Shown: positions 35,196 to 43,728, numbered from the stretch's first letter. The stretch is 64,000 bases of DNA from Prevotella sp. E13-27 (GCF_023217965.1 NZ_JALPSC010000001.1:1612001-1676000), one strand, 5' to 3'. Notes: generated by a model from the letters alone, not told the origin. Translations and numbers: made by a program.

Positions 35196-36094
35196 GTAAA
35201 TTATATAAATTATTGAAGTACCCCTTAAAGCCGTTCGCTAAGATTCTGGAGCGTCTATCGCCATACGTGAGAAACGACGAAACCTACCTGCGTTGGTATT
35301 ACTTCTTTTGTATGAAAAAGAGACTGAATCTGACATCACCTACCACATACAATGAAAAGATAAACTGGCTGAAGCTTTACAACCGCAATCCTTTTTATAC
35401 CACATTGGTTGACAAACTAAAGGTAAAGGATGTTGTGGCGCAGAAGATAGGTGACGAACATGTGATAAAGACTCTTGGCGTTTGGAAGCATGCAGAAGAT
35501 ATTGATTGGGACAAATTGCCCGACCGTTTTGTGTTGAAGACAACGCAAGGTGGGGGCAATGTCGGAATAATGATTTGTCGCGATAAATCCTCTTTCGACA
35601 AGGCGAAGGCCGTATCAAATATGAATGCTGCATTGAAGCAGAACCTCTATTATTCTTCTCGCGAATGGCCATATAAGGACGTAGAACCGATGATCTTTGC
35701 AGAAGAGTATATGGAAGACGAACATGGAGAACTGCGCGATTACAAATTCTTCTGCTTCAACGGTAAATGCAAGATGCTTTTTGTTGCCACAGAACGGCAG
35801 ACTCGCGAAGAACCCTTTTTCAATTTCTTTGATGAGAACTACAATCCATTGCCTTTCAAACAAGAGCACCCTGTGAATCCCGTCATTCCCGAAAAGCCTG
35901 AAGGCTTTGATGAAATGAAGCGCATTGCAGAGGAATTGTCTAAAGGACTTCCCCATGTCCGCATGGATTTATATGTAATCAACGGAAAAGTCTATTTTGG
36001 AGAATATACGTTCTATCATTTTGGAGGTGCTATGCCTTTTGAACCTGCGGAGTGGGATTACAAGATAGGCGAGTGGCTGCAATTGCCTTCTTAA
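35192..36094 (+). CDS. TupA-like ATP-grasp protein
   Basis: 300 residues from ATG 35192, which overlaps the upstream TGA; a longer frame starting at 35150 lies inside that gene. [58 protein letters not shown] and [27 protein letters not shown] match the TupA-like ATP-grasp family named for teichuronopeptide synthesis in Bacillus, where glutamate/glucuronate peptide chains are built. It therefore fits peptide or amino-acid decoration of a cell-surface polymer. Confidence 0.9.
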   Translation: MSKLYKLLKYPLKPFAKILERLSPYVRNDETYLRWYYFFCMKKRLNLTSPTTYNEKINWLKLYNRNPFYTTLVDKLKVKDVVAQKIGDEHVIKTLGVWKHAEDIDWDKLPDRFVLKTTQGGGNVGIMICRDKSSFDKAKAVSNMNAALKQNLYYSSREWPYKDVEPMIFAEEYMEDEHGELRDYKFFCFNGKCKMLFVATERQTREEPFFNFFDENYNPLPFKQEHPVNPVIPEKPEGFDEMKRIAEELSKGLPHVRMDLYVINGKVYFGEYTFYHFGGAMPFEPAEWDYKIGEWLQLPS

Positions 36095-36116
36095 TCCATG
36101 TATACATTGTAGAATA

Positions 36117-36671
36117 ATGATACAAACAAGACAAGACTTAAAGCGTTTTCTTTATACGGAGGACGCATTGATGAGGCATCCCAACATGTTTCTAAAATGG
36201 TTGGGGCGTTCTGACGATTATCTTCCATTCCTATTGGTGAAATGTCTAAGGAAGTACGAATACTATAAGAATAAGAAAAGAAACTTCTTGGATATTATTC
36301 CATACGCTTGGTATATGTGGAATTTCCGCAGACTGAGAGTAAAGACTGGAATTATGCTTTTTCCTAACACTATTGACGAAGGGCTACTTTTGGTTCACCC
36401 AGGATTTAGACGAATCGATAAATTTGCTCATATAGGAAAGAATTGCACCATACTTCCCAATGTCCTTTTTGGTCTGAAGACTCCTGAAGGTGGATTTCAA
36501 GATATTAAAATTGGTGATAATTGTTATATAAGCACAGGAGTGACAATCTTGGCACCAGTAACAATAGGCAACAATGTAACTATAGGTGCAGGAGCCGTAG
36601 TTAACAAGGATGTTCCCGACAATTGTGTGGTAGGTGGAGTACCTGCCAAGATTCTAAAATACAAGGAATGA
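36117..36671 (+). CDS. Serine-acetyltransferase-like hexapeptide acyltransferase
   Basis: 184 residues. The C-terminal half is a left-handed beta-helix: [56 protein letters not shown] and the cap [12 protein letters not shown]. The N-terminal helical part ([19 protein letters not shown]) matches the polysaccharide-cluster CysE-like subgroup. It probably O-acetylates a sugar in the cytoplasm. Confidence 0.87.
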   Translation: MIQTRQDLKRFLYTEDALMRHPNMFLKWLGRSDDYLPFLLVKCLRKYEYYKNKKRNFLDIIPYAWYMWNFRRLRVKTGIMLFPNTIDEGLLLVHPGFRRIDKFAHIGKNCTILPNVLFGLKTPEGGFQDIKIGDNCYISTGVTILAPVTIGNNVTIGAGAVVNKDVPDNCVVGGVPAKILKYKE

Positions 36672-36720
36672 TAATTGTGATCTGAATGCACAAAAACTTA
36701 ATGTTCATATTCCAAAGCAA

Positions 36721-37833
36721 ATGATAGCTCATCAAGAAAAAAGACAAGAGTATGTAGATGTCATCAAGGGATGGGCAATGTTGCTCATTGTCGTATTCCA
36801 CTCATCATCTGGATTGTTTCCGAAGATGGTTCATTCACTCTTAGGTGGTGGAATGGATGTCGTTATATTCTTTATCGTTGCCGGCTTTTTTATTAAAAGT
36901 GAGCGCATGGTGAATCCTAAAAGCTTTCTGCAACCTAAATTGAAAACTCTTTATATTCCAGCAACAGTTATCTATGTCTGTGCGGTCTTGCTACATAATG
37001 TATTTGTTGACATTGGCTGGTATCCTCTTGGCGAAATCCACCCTGGCAACGGACAGCCTTTTCACTATTACGATGTGAAAGATTTCGCACTTGGTGTATT
37101 GAAGGCTCTTTGTTGTGCAGGAAGTGGTGAACTTGCAATGGGTGCAATGTGGTTTCTCTATACATTGCTTTATGCGATGACGGGACTAAGTTTATTGGCT
37201 TGGACGACAAAGAAGTTTGTTGATGATGAAAAACAGAGAGAAAAGATACTTATCATTATCTTGCTTACAGGTTTGATTGCCAGTTGTGTTTTAACACAGA
37301 TTATTGGTTTAACCATCAACCGATTAAATGTTTCCATAACAGCTATGGCACTTATTTATCTTGGGAAGAAGGTTTATCAGGATTATCATTGGACTTTCGA
37401 TAACACTTTCTATTTCATTATTAGCAGCTTGATATTTGTTTCTGTGGTTTTCTTGCAAAAGGATCATATTACGATGGCAAGGAACAAATACCAGGATATA
37501 TTACAGTTGTGTATTGGGGGGTGTACTTTGTTGTATATGTGGGGGTATATTGCAAAACGGATAGTTTCGACCTGTGTGGGAAAGCTGTTAGCATCGATAG
37601 GTAGAGAGTCCTTATATGTGATGGCACTTCATATTGTAGGCTTTTTCATTTGTAATAGTCTTATGGAATTGTTAGGGGTTTATCAACAAGGTGATCCAAA
37701 AGGCATGTACACATATAAGATGCAAGGCAATATACTAATATTTATTTGTTATATGGTATTTGCCATAGGATTCTCTTTGACATCTATTAACCTGTTTCGC
37801 CGACTAAAGTCTATTATACTCCCAAACCGATGA
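36721..37833 (+). CDS. Acyltransferase family 3 membrane protein
   Basis: A 370-residue protein with about ten membrane segments. YVDVIKGWAMLLIVVFHSS, with the conserved basic/His region, followed by DVVIFFIVAGFFIKSERM, is the standard start of acyltransferase-3 proteins (OafA/WecH type). It would move an acyl group across the membrane to a sugar on the lipid-linked intermediate or polymer. It overlaps the following GT4 by 4 nt. Confidence 0.86.
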   Translation: MIAHQEKRQEYVDVIKGWAMLLIVVFHSSSGLFPKMVHSLLGGGMDVVIFFIVAGFFIKSERMVNPKSFLQPKLKTLYIPATVIYVCAVLLHNVFVDIGWYPLGEIHPGNGQPFHYYDVKDFALGVLKALCCAGSGELAMGAMWFLYTLLYAMTGLSLLAWTTKKFVDDEKQREKILIIILLTGLIASCVLTQIIGLTINRLNVSITAMALIYLGKKVYQDYHWTFDNTFYFIISSLIFVSVVFLQKDHITMARNKYQDILQLCIGGCTLLYMWGYIAKRIVSTCVGKLLASIGRESLYVMALHIVGFFICNSLMELLGVYQQGDPKGMYTYKMQGNILIFICYMVFAIGFSLTSINLFRRLKSIILPNR

Positions 37834-38966
37834 CTCCACGCATCTATTTCTTTGCTAATTTCGGTAACTGGAACCGCCAGCCATACGGCGGAGGTGAGAT
37901 AGGCAACCGCCGTACACTCGGAATGATGCGGCAGGCTGGATATGATGTACACTTGATTGAGAAATATAATCGGGTGTATAAGCATACGCGGACGGATACA
38001 ATTATTATTTCTTGTCTGATGATATGGGATATCGTCAAGTTTTTCTGTATTCTGTTATTTGGCCGGCGCAAGAACAGTTTGGTTCATATTGTTGGATTTT
38101 ATGGCAGCACCATCTACTTTGAGCGTATTTTGGTCGGTATTTCTCACTTGTTGGGCTATCAGACGGTTTATGAGATGCGAGGTGGGGGCGCAGTCTTTCA
38201 TTACCAAAACGATTCTGAACGTTATAGACATTGGTTTGCTGCTACCATCAGACAAGCGGATTACATCTTCAGCCAGGGGCAGGAAAATAAATCTCTCATA
38301 GACAGCATCGACCAGGGTAAACATTTCTTTTACTATCCTAATTGCGTCATGCGCGATTTCTGTCCCAAAGAATATCCTAGTAAGCCAACCAACCGCATCA
38401 ATCTGCTTTATTTCGGGCGTGTGGCTAAGCGAAAGAATGTGGATGTCGTTGTTGATGCCTTCAATCTATTGGCTGCAAAATACAGTAACATCTATCTTGA
38501 CATAGTAGGAAACTGTACAGAACCCACATACGCAGAGGAGATAAAAAGGCGTATAAGTGCCTCGGAATTTACCAACCGGATAACGATGCATCCTGCCTGC
38601 AGTCATGACAGGCTGAAAGAACATCTTGCCGACAAGCACTTTTATATCTTTCCGACCTCTGAACCACGAGAAGGACATAGCAATGCCCTCACCGAAGGAA
38701 TGGCATGGGGACTAATTCCAGTAGCTACAGATATAGGCTTTAACCGAGCAATTGTTGGTGACGATATGTTAATAGTTAAGCAGCTTTCGGCAAAAGCCTT
38801 TGACGATATTGTTGCAAATGTTGTAGATAGCGGAAAGATTCAGGAACAATCAGAAAGAGCCTATCACCGCATACAAAGTAACTATACAGAGGATATTGTC
38901 TATAACAGATTGAAAGAGGAATACAATACTCTTTTCAGTTTGTGTCATACGACAAGAGAATCATGA
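37830..38966 (+). CDS. Glycosyltransferase family 4
   Basis: 378 residues. The N-terminal glycine-rich loop is WNRQPYGGGEIGNRRTLG. INLLYFGRVAKRKNVDVVVDAF, IYLDIVGNC and FPTSEPREGHSNALTEGMAWGLIPVA form the C-terminal donor site, with EGHSNALTE in the E-x7-E position. It is the last biosynthetic gene before the second ATPase. ATGA overlap with the acyltransferase indicates coupling. Confidence 0.88.
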   Translation: MTPRIYFFANFGNWNRQPYGGGEIGNRRTLGMMRQAGYDVHLIEKYNRVYKHTRTDTIIISCLMIWDIVKFFCILLFGRRKNSLVHIVGFYGSTIYFERILVGISHLLGYQTVYEMRGGGAVFHYQNDSERYRHWFAATIRQADYIFSQGQENKSLIDSIDQGKHFFYYPNCVMRDFCPKEYPSKPTNRINLLYFGRVAKRKNVDVVVDAFNLLAAKYSNIYLDIVGNCTEPTYAEEIKRRISASEFTNRITMHPACSHDRLKEHLADKHFYIFPTSEPREGHSNALTEGMAWGLIPVATDIGFNRAIVGDDMLIVKQLSAKAFDDIVANVVDSGKIQEQSERAYHRIQSNYTEDIVYNRLKEEYNTLFSLCHTTRES

Positions 38967-39000
38967 CTTCGTGACACAAAAATCATAAAGATGAGGTTTT

Positions 39001-39096
39001 ACCCATACTTTACCCATACTCTATGCTGCTTCTAGGCATACTTTAGGCATACCCAAACTCTATGGCATAAATATGGCTAAAGCGAGAGTAAACGCT
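39001..39096. repeat. Dispersed CCATACTC-rich palindromic element, copy B
   Basis: Shares with copy A (18452-18564) the run CTCTATGCTGCTTCTAGGCA-like core, the GGCATAC words, ATGGCTAAAG and the end GAGAGTAAACGCT. It lies in the 308-bp non-coding gap between a GT4 gene and the second ATPase, upstream of that ATPase's promoter. Nothing else is seen in this gap. Confidence 0.75.
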
Positions 39097-39173
39097 TTGA
39101 AAAGTGAATATACTTTGTGGCGCAACGATCATTCGTTTGTTGATATGCTCAGCAAGAAGTCGTGAATGAAAGA

Positions 39174-39205
39174 TTTGGAGAATAAAAAAGAATGATGTAT
39201 TTTTG
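39174..39205 (+). promoter_or_regulatory. Consensus Bacteroidetes promoter for the second ATPase
   Basis: TTTG at 39174-39177 and TATTTTTG at 39198-39205, separated by 20 bp, match the -33/-7 consensus. The ATPase start is 70 bp downstream. The ATPase is thus transcribed independently of the polysaccharide operon. Confidence 0.75.
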
Positions 39206-39274
39206 CAATCGAAATGGATATTTCGGAAATGGCTGTTGCGATAATTAAGGTACAATAATTCAAAAGTTTATACA

Positions 39275-40594
39275 ATGAGATTCTACGGCAGAGAACAGGA
39301 AATCGCCTTCCTGAGAGAGACTCGGGACACGGCTGAACGGGTGGCCCGCTTTACGGTGGTAACCGGTAGGAGGCGTATCGGCAAGACAACACTGATTAAG
39401 GAGGCTTACAAGGATGAGCCTTTCGTGTATTTCTTTGTGGCCAGAAAGGCGGAATCGGACCTCTGCGAGGTGTATCTGGAGGAGGTCAGCGAGAAGTTGG
39501 GCATTCCTACACTGGGCAGTAGCAGGCACTTCAGCGAGATATTCCGCTACCTGATGCAACTGTCGCAAACCCGGAGCTTTACGCTGGTGATAGACGAGTT
39601 TCAGGATTTCTTCAGAGTGAACAAGGCCTTTTACAGCGAGATGCAGGACATCTGGGACGAGTATGAGAAGACATCGAAGATGAACCTGGTGGTGTGCGGC
39701 AGCATCTACTCGCTGATGCAAAAGATTTTCAAGCAGAAGAAGGAACCTCTATATGGACGACAAACAGCAGAACTGAGGGTGAAGCCTTTCAAGCCTTCGG
39801 TGCTGAAGCAGATTATGGCAGATGCGAAGCCCGGATACACAAAGGAGGATCTGCTGGCCATGTTCACATTTACGGGTGGTGTGGCTAAATACGTGGGACA
39901 GTTGGTGGATGGTGGTGCGTTGGACAAGGATGCCATGATAAGGCACATCGTGAGCCCCAACTCGACATTCCTGAACGAGGGCAAGAATAATCTGATAGAG
40001 GAGTTTGGCAAGGATTATGGTATCTATTTCTCCATCCTGTCGTGCATTGCCAGGGGCAAGAACACTCGTAGCGAGATAGAGGATGTGATAGGCAAGGAGG
40101 TGGGGGGATATCTGACCAACCTGGCCGAGGATTATGAGTTGATTAGCAAGCGGCAGCCCCTGTTTGAGAAGAGCGCCAACAAGAACGTGCGCTACGAGCT
40201 AGACGACGTGTTCTATAGTTTCTGGTTCCGGTTTATCTTCAAATACAGCTATATTATCGAGATTGAGAACTATGCCAAGCTGCAGGAGATCATCGGGCGC
40301 GACTACAGCACATTCAGCGGACTGATGCTGGAGCGGTATTTCCATCGTGTGGTCATGGAGTCGGGTGAGTTTACACGTATTGGCCGTTGGTGGGACCGCA
40401 AGGGCGAGAACGAGATAGACATGATAGCCGAAGACGGGCTTTCGGATAGCGTGACGTTCTACGAGATTAAGCGTCAGGCGGATGAAATCAGCATGGGTGT
40501 GCTGAAACAGCGGGCTGAGGTGATGCTGCAGGCCACGCACGAGTGGAAGAAGTACGACATCCACCACAAGGGACTGAGTATGGAGGATATGTAA
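39275..40594 (+). CDS. Archaeal-type AAA ATPase with DUF234-like nuclease-fold C-terminus
   Basis: 439 residues. P-loop GRRRIGKTT at 31-39 and Walker B LVIDEFQ at 104-110 are followed by CGSIYSLMQ (sensor) and a winged-helix region. Near 371-401 the sequence GENEIDMIAEDG...YEIKRQ has the spacing of a PD-(D/E)xK nuclease core, as in DUF234 proteins. The class is widespread and of unknown role. It belongs to a different ATPase family branch from the one at 7534, but has the same habit: a single gene with its own promoter inside a polysaccharide locus. Confidence 0.85.
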   Translation: MRFYGREQEIAFLRETRDTAERVARFTVVTGRRRIGKTTLIKEAYKDEPFVYFFVARKAESDLCEVYLEEVSEKLGIPTLGSSRHFSEIFRYLMQLSQTRSFTLVIDEFQDFFRVNKAFYSEMQDIWDEYEKTSKMNLVVCGSIYSLMQKIFKQKKEPLYGRQTAELRVKPFKPSVLKQIMADAKPGYTKEDLLAMFTFTGGVAKYVGQLVDGGALDKDAMIRHIVSPNSTFLNEGKNNLIEEFGKDYGIYFSILSCIARGKNTRSEIEDVIGKEVGGYLTNLAEDYELISKRQPLFEKSANKNVRYELDDVFYSFWFRFIFKYSYIIEIENYAKLQEIIGRDYSTFSGLMLERYFHRVVMESGEFTRIGRWWDRKGENEIDMIAEDGLSDSVTFYEIKRQADEISMGVLKQRAEVMLQATHEWKKYDIHHKGLSMEDM

Positions 40595-40607
40595 CATTTC
40601 TATAAGG

Positions 40608-41366
40608 ATGCTGAGACTTCAAGAATTGGACATCGTAGAATCTAAAGAGCAGTTGGCGCTTATCCCTGAAGGGAAAGTGCTGATTAACACCATTAATGCC
40701 CATTCCTATAACACAGCGCAAAGAGATGATGCGTTTGCTGAGGCGTTGTGTAACGGAGATTATCTGATTCCCGATGGAGCAAGCATCATCAAAGCTTGCC
40801 GATGGCTGAAAGCGAAGTCGCAGCCAAAGGAACGTATTGCTGGATGGGACCTGTTCGCCTTTGAAATGGGGAGAATTAACGTTAACCTTAACATTAACGA
40901 TAACCATAACGGAAAAAAACGAGTGATGTTCCTCGGGTCAAGCGAGAGGGTGCTGACACAGATCCGGGAGTGTGCTGCCGTTGATTACCCGAATCTTGAG
41001 GTGGTGACCTATTCTCCGCCTTACAAGCCAGAGTTTTCGGACGAGGACAATCAGACGATGATAAGGGCCATCAACGATGCCAACCCCGACCTGTTGTGGA
41101 TTGGCATGACGGCACCGAAACAGGAGAAATGGACCTACCAGCATTGGAATGAGCTCAACATTCACTGTCACTGCGGCACCATTGGGGCCGTGTTTGACTT
41201 CTATGCTGGTACTGCTAAACGTGCCCCGATGTGGTGGCAAAAGCATGCGTTAGAATGGCTTTACCGCCTGCTGATTGAGCCAAGACGCATGTGGCGACGC
41301 TATTTGATAGGCAACCCGCTGTTTCTGTGGAATATAATGAGAGAAAAATTTAATGGTGACCGATGA
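40608..41366 (+). CDS. WecG/TagA/CpsF-family (GT26) glycosyltransferase, copy 2
   Basis: 252 residues, clearly paralogous to 13659-14411: INTINAHSYNTA, YLIPDGASIIKACRWL, VMFLGSSERVL, LWIGMTAPKQEKW, CHCGTIGAVFDFYAG and the tail EPRRMWRRYLIGNPLFLW. It carries a hexamer-coded INVNLNINDNHN loop (40875-40910) before KKRVMFLGSS. Its last 90 bp are duplicated at 16984-17073. It probably adds the second sugar of the second repeat unit. ATGA overlap joins it to a broken nucleotidyltransferase gene. Confidence 0.9.
   Translation: MLRLQELDIVESKEQLALIPEGKVLINTINAHSYNTAQRDDAFAEALCNGDYLIPDGASIIKACRWLKAKSQPKERIAGWDLFAFEMGRINVNLNINDNHNGKKRVMFLGSSERVLTQIRECAAVDYPNLEVVTYSPPYKPEFSDEDNQTMIRAINDANPDLLWIGMTAPKQEKWTYQHWNELNIHCHCGTIGAVFDFYAGTAKRAPMWWQKHALEWLYRLLIEPRRMWRRYLIGNPLFLWNIMREKFNGDR
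40875..40910 (+). repeat. Hexamer array (NNTAAC)6 inside wecG copy 2
   Basis: Six 6-bp units: ATTAAC, GTTAAC, CTTAAC, ATTAAC, GATAAC, CATAAC. They encode alternating residues with Asn. The unit is a multiple of three, so copy changes keep the frame. Copy 1 of wecG has unrelated low-complexity sequence at the same site. Confidence 0.88.
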
Positions 41367-41656
41367 CCTCAATTAGGAATTTTGTCATTCTGTTGCGTTG
41401 TGGTATGGGACTGAAGACCAAAGAGGGTCAGTGGCCTATGCCGGATGTTGACGGCGAACAAGAATGGCAACAGATGATGAGGATAGCCAAGAAACAGGCC
41501 GTACAAGGCGTGGTTGAACGTGGCATACGTATGATGCAGGAAGAGCAACGCCCACCGCGAAAGATAAACATGGCTGCCATGATGTTGAGCGATAAGATTG
41601 CCATGCTCAACAGAAGGGTTGACACAGCATGCGTCAAGGTAGCTGCCATGATGGAG
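41277..41656 (+). repeat. Right copy of the ~380-bp direct repeat
   Basis: Nearly identical to 16984-17363 over the wecG 3' end and nucleotidyltransferase 5' end, in the same orientation and 24293 bp away. From 41651 the homology jumps to 18041 onward and continues to about 41765. Confidence 0.92.
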
Positions 41657-41765
41657 AAAGAACATGCTGCGATTGAAGCGAGACTGGAGACTGCTGAAAA
41701 TATTTCCCTCCGAGTGCCTTTGGGAACCAATATTCCGTTGGTGGCATTTCTTCTGGCGGCAACTA
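41363..41765 (+). pseudogene. Internally deleted copy of the PF14907-like nucleotidyltransferase
   Basis: The first ~290 bp match 17070-17363 and the next ~115 bp match 18041-18155; the 683 bp between are missing, including the GDIDVW motif. The junction is at a 6-bp microhomology ATGGAG. Since 683 is not a multiple of three, the 3' part is out of frame. An open frame runs on to 41860, but its last part is through the terminator and the opposite-strand gene, so it is not a plausible protein. Confidence 0.9.
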
Positions 41766-41780
41766 CATTAGCATATAAAA

Positions 41781-41810
41781 AAACGAGCATCCACATTTGG
41801 GTGCTCGTTT
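41781..41810. terminator. Bidirectional hairpin terminator
   Basis: Arms 41781-41792 and 41799-41810 (AAACGAGCATCC against GGGTGCTCGTTT, one G-T pair) with loop ACATTT; A-run on one side and T-run on the other. It separates the + strand polysaccharide locus from the - strand acyl-CoA dehydrogenase gene. Confidence 0.85.
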
Positions 41811-41828
41811 CTTTGGTATTGGTATTGC

Positions 41829-43556
41829 TTATTCAGCAGTTTCCTCGTCGTTTGCCTTGAAGTTCTCGAGGTCCTCTACCTGGAAGGCCTTGATGTAAGC
41901 GGCCTTACCAAGGATATCCTCCTCGGCCATGCGAACATATACGTTAGCGCTCTTTGCGAACATCTCAGGTGCCTTAGCAGCATCGCGGAGGATGAGCAGA
42001 CACATCACGAGCTCGGCTGTCATGTCGTAGAGACGGCGAGCCAGGAAGTCGTGAGCATCCTGATTGTCGAGAGCCTTAACAGCGGCGAGAGCCTCCTCGT
42101 AAACGGGGATGAGTTTCTCAACACGGGCCTTGAGAGCAGCGTTAGCCTCAGCAGGCAGTGCAGCCAGCATATCCTTGATGTTGTTGAGCATAGTGCCGTT
42201 GGTGATGTAGCGGATAGCAGCTACAACCTGCAACTGAGTGGTACCCTCGTAGATAGAGAAGATACGTGCGTCGCGGAACAGGCGCTGGCTCTTGTACTCC
42301 ATGATGAAACCTGAACCACCGTGGATGCTGATAGCATCGTAAGCGTTCTGGTTGGCGTACTCGGAGTTCATACCCTTGGCCAGCGGTGTGAAGGCGTCGG
42401 CCAGGCGCTGGTACTTCTTGAGCTCCTGCTTCTCCTCGGCGGTGAGGGCACGGTCGCGGGCAATGTCCTCGAGGCACTTGTAGACGTCGACGTAGCAGGC
42501 TGTCTCGTAGAGCAGCGTACGGCCGGCATCGAGCTTAGCCTTCATACGACTTAGCATGTCGTACACGGCGGGGAAGTTGATGATCTTGTCACCGAACTGC
42601 TGACGCTCCTTAGCGTAAGCCAGACCCTCGTTGTAAGCCTCCTGTTCGACACCTACACTCTGTGCGGCGATACCCAGACGGGCACCGTTCATCAGAGCCA
42701 TCACGTACTTGATAAGACCCAGACGTGTGCTACCGCAGAGCTCGGCCTTAGCGTTCTTATAGGTGAGCTCACAGGTAGGTGAGCCGTGGATACCCAGCTT
42801 GTGCTCGATGTGACGTACGTCAACACCGCCCTGGCGCTTGTCGTAGATGAACATTGACAGACCACGTCCGTCCTTGGTGCCCTCCTCAGAACGAGCCAGC
42901 ACCAGGTGGATGTCGCTATCACCGTTGGTGATGAAGCGCTTAACACCATTCAGGCGCCAGCAGTTCTCCTTCTCGTCGAAGGTGGCCTTCAGCATCACAC
43001 GCTGCAGGTCAGAACCGGCATCGGGCTCCGTGAGGTCCATCGACATACCCTCACCAGCGCAAACGCGGGGGATATACTTCTGGCGCTGCTCCTCAGAACC
43101 GAACTCATACAGGGTATCGATACAGCTCTGCAAGCTCCAAATATTCTGGAATCCGGCATCAGCAGCCGAGATCATCTCAGAGAGCATGGAGAATACTGCG
43201 TTAGGCAGGTTCAGACCGCCGTAACGGCGAGGCATTGATACACCCCACAGACCAGCCTTACGGGTGGCGTCGAGGTTCTCGTAAGTCTTAGAGGCGTAGA
43301 TCATACGACCATTCTCGAGGTGTGGACCTTCGAGGTCGACGCTCTCAGAGTTTGGCTCGATGATATTGGCAGCCACGTCGCCAGTGATGTCGAGGATCTG
43401 CTTGTAGTTCTCGATGGCATCGCCCAGGTCAACGGGGGCGTAGTCATATTCTTTCGCATCAGCGAAACCCTTTTCTTTCAGCTCAACGATACGAGCCATC
43501 AGGGGGTGGTTCAAGTAGAACCCGATCTCAGGATGATCGCTATAATAATTAGCCAT
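41829..43556 (-). CDS. Acyl-CoA dehydrogenase
   Basis: 575 residues, FAD-dependent. MSMDLTEPDAGSDLQ and WRLNGVKRFITNGD form the flavin/substrate site. HKLGIHGSPTCELTY and RLGIAAQSVGVEQEAYNEGLAYAKERQQFG are in the C-terminal four-helix domain, and RIFSIYEGTTQLQ has the usual catalytic Glu. A 60-residue N-terminal extension and a C-terminal helical domain make it longer than short-chain enzymes (about 380). Last gene of an operon with EtfB and EtfA, so electrons from acyl-CoA oxidation, or in reverse, pass through the ETF. Confidence 0.93.
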   Translation of the reverse strand: MANYYSDHPEIGFYLNHPLMARIVELKEKGFADAKEYDYAPVDLGDAIENYKQILDITGDVAANIIEPNSESVDLEGPHLENGRMIYASKTYENLDATRKAGLWGVSMPRRYGGLNLPNAVFSMLSEMISAADAGFQNIWSLQSCIDTLYEFGSEEQRQKYIPRVCAGEGMSMDLTEPDAGSDLQRVMLKATFDEKENCWRLNGVKRFITNGDSDIHLVLARSEEGTKDGRGLSMFIYDKRQGGVDVRHIEHKLGIHGSPTCELTYKNAKAELCGSTRLGLIKYVMALMNGARLGIAAQSVGVEQEAYNEGLAYAKERQQFGDKIINFPAVYDMLSRMKAKLDAGRTLLYETACYVDVYKCLEDIARDRALTAEEKQELKKYQRLADAFTPLAKGMNSEYANQNAYDAISIHGGSGFIMEYKSQRLFRDARIFSIYEGTTQLQVVAAIRYITNGTMLNNIKDMLAALPAEANAALKARVEKLIPVYEEALAAVKALDNQDAHDFLARRLYDMTAELVMCLLILRDAAKAPEMFAKSANVYVRMAEEDILGKAAYIKAFQVEDLENFKANDEETAE

Positions 43557-43560
43557 AATA

Positions 43561-43728
43561 TTATTCTTTCTTTAATTCTTTATAGTCGTCATAAATATTC
43601 CAAGAAAACAGAAAGGCAAGGCTGGCACCCATGATTCTCAAGAAAATAGAATTGTCGGGAAAACATGCCACGCCAACATTTAATATCGCAGCAATTGCAT
43701 CAAGGAATAATTTAATCTTAGCCTTCAT
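43561..43728 (-). CDS. Small 55-residue protein between etfA and acyl-CoA dehydrogenase
   Basis: An ATG-started frame fills almost exactly the gap between the two operon genes: it begins immediately after the etfA stop and ends 4 nt before the dehydrogenase start. The peptide starts MKAKIKLFLDAIAAILNVGV, has a second hydrophobic stretch IMGASLAFLFSW and ends in charged DDYKELKKE. It could be a one- or two-pass membrane peptide. No family is recognised. Confidence 0.6.
   Translation of the reverse strand: MKAKIKLFLDAIAAILNVGVACFPDNSIFLRIMGASLAFLFSWNIYDDYKELKKE

Noticed and set aside
41657..41860. Open frame continuing from the shortened nucleotidyltransferase copy
   Set aside because: After the 683-bp deletion the frame is shifted relative to the parent and reads through the terminator and into the opposite gene.
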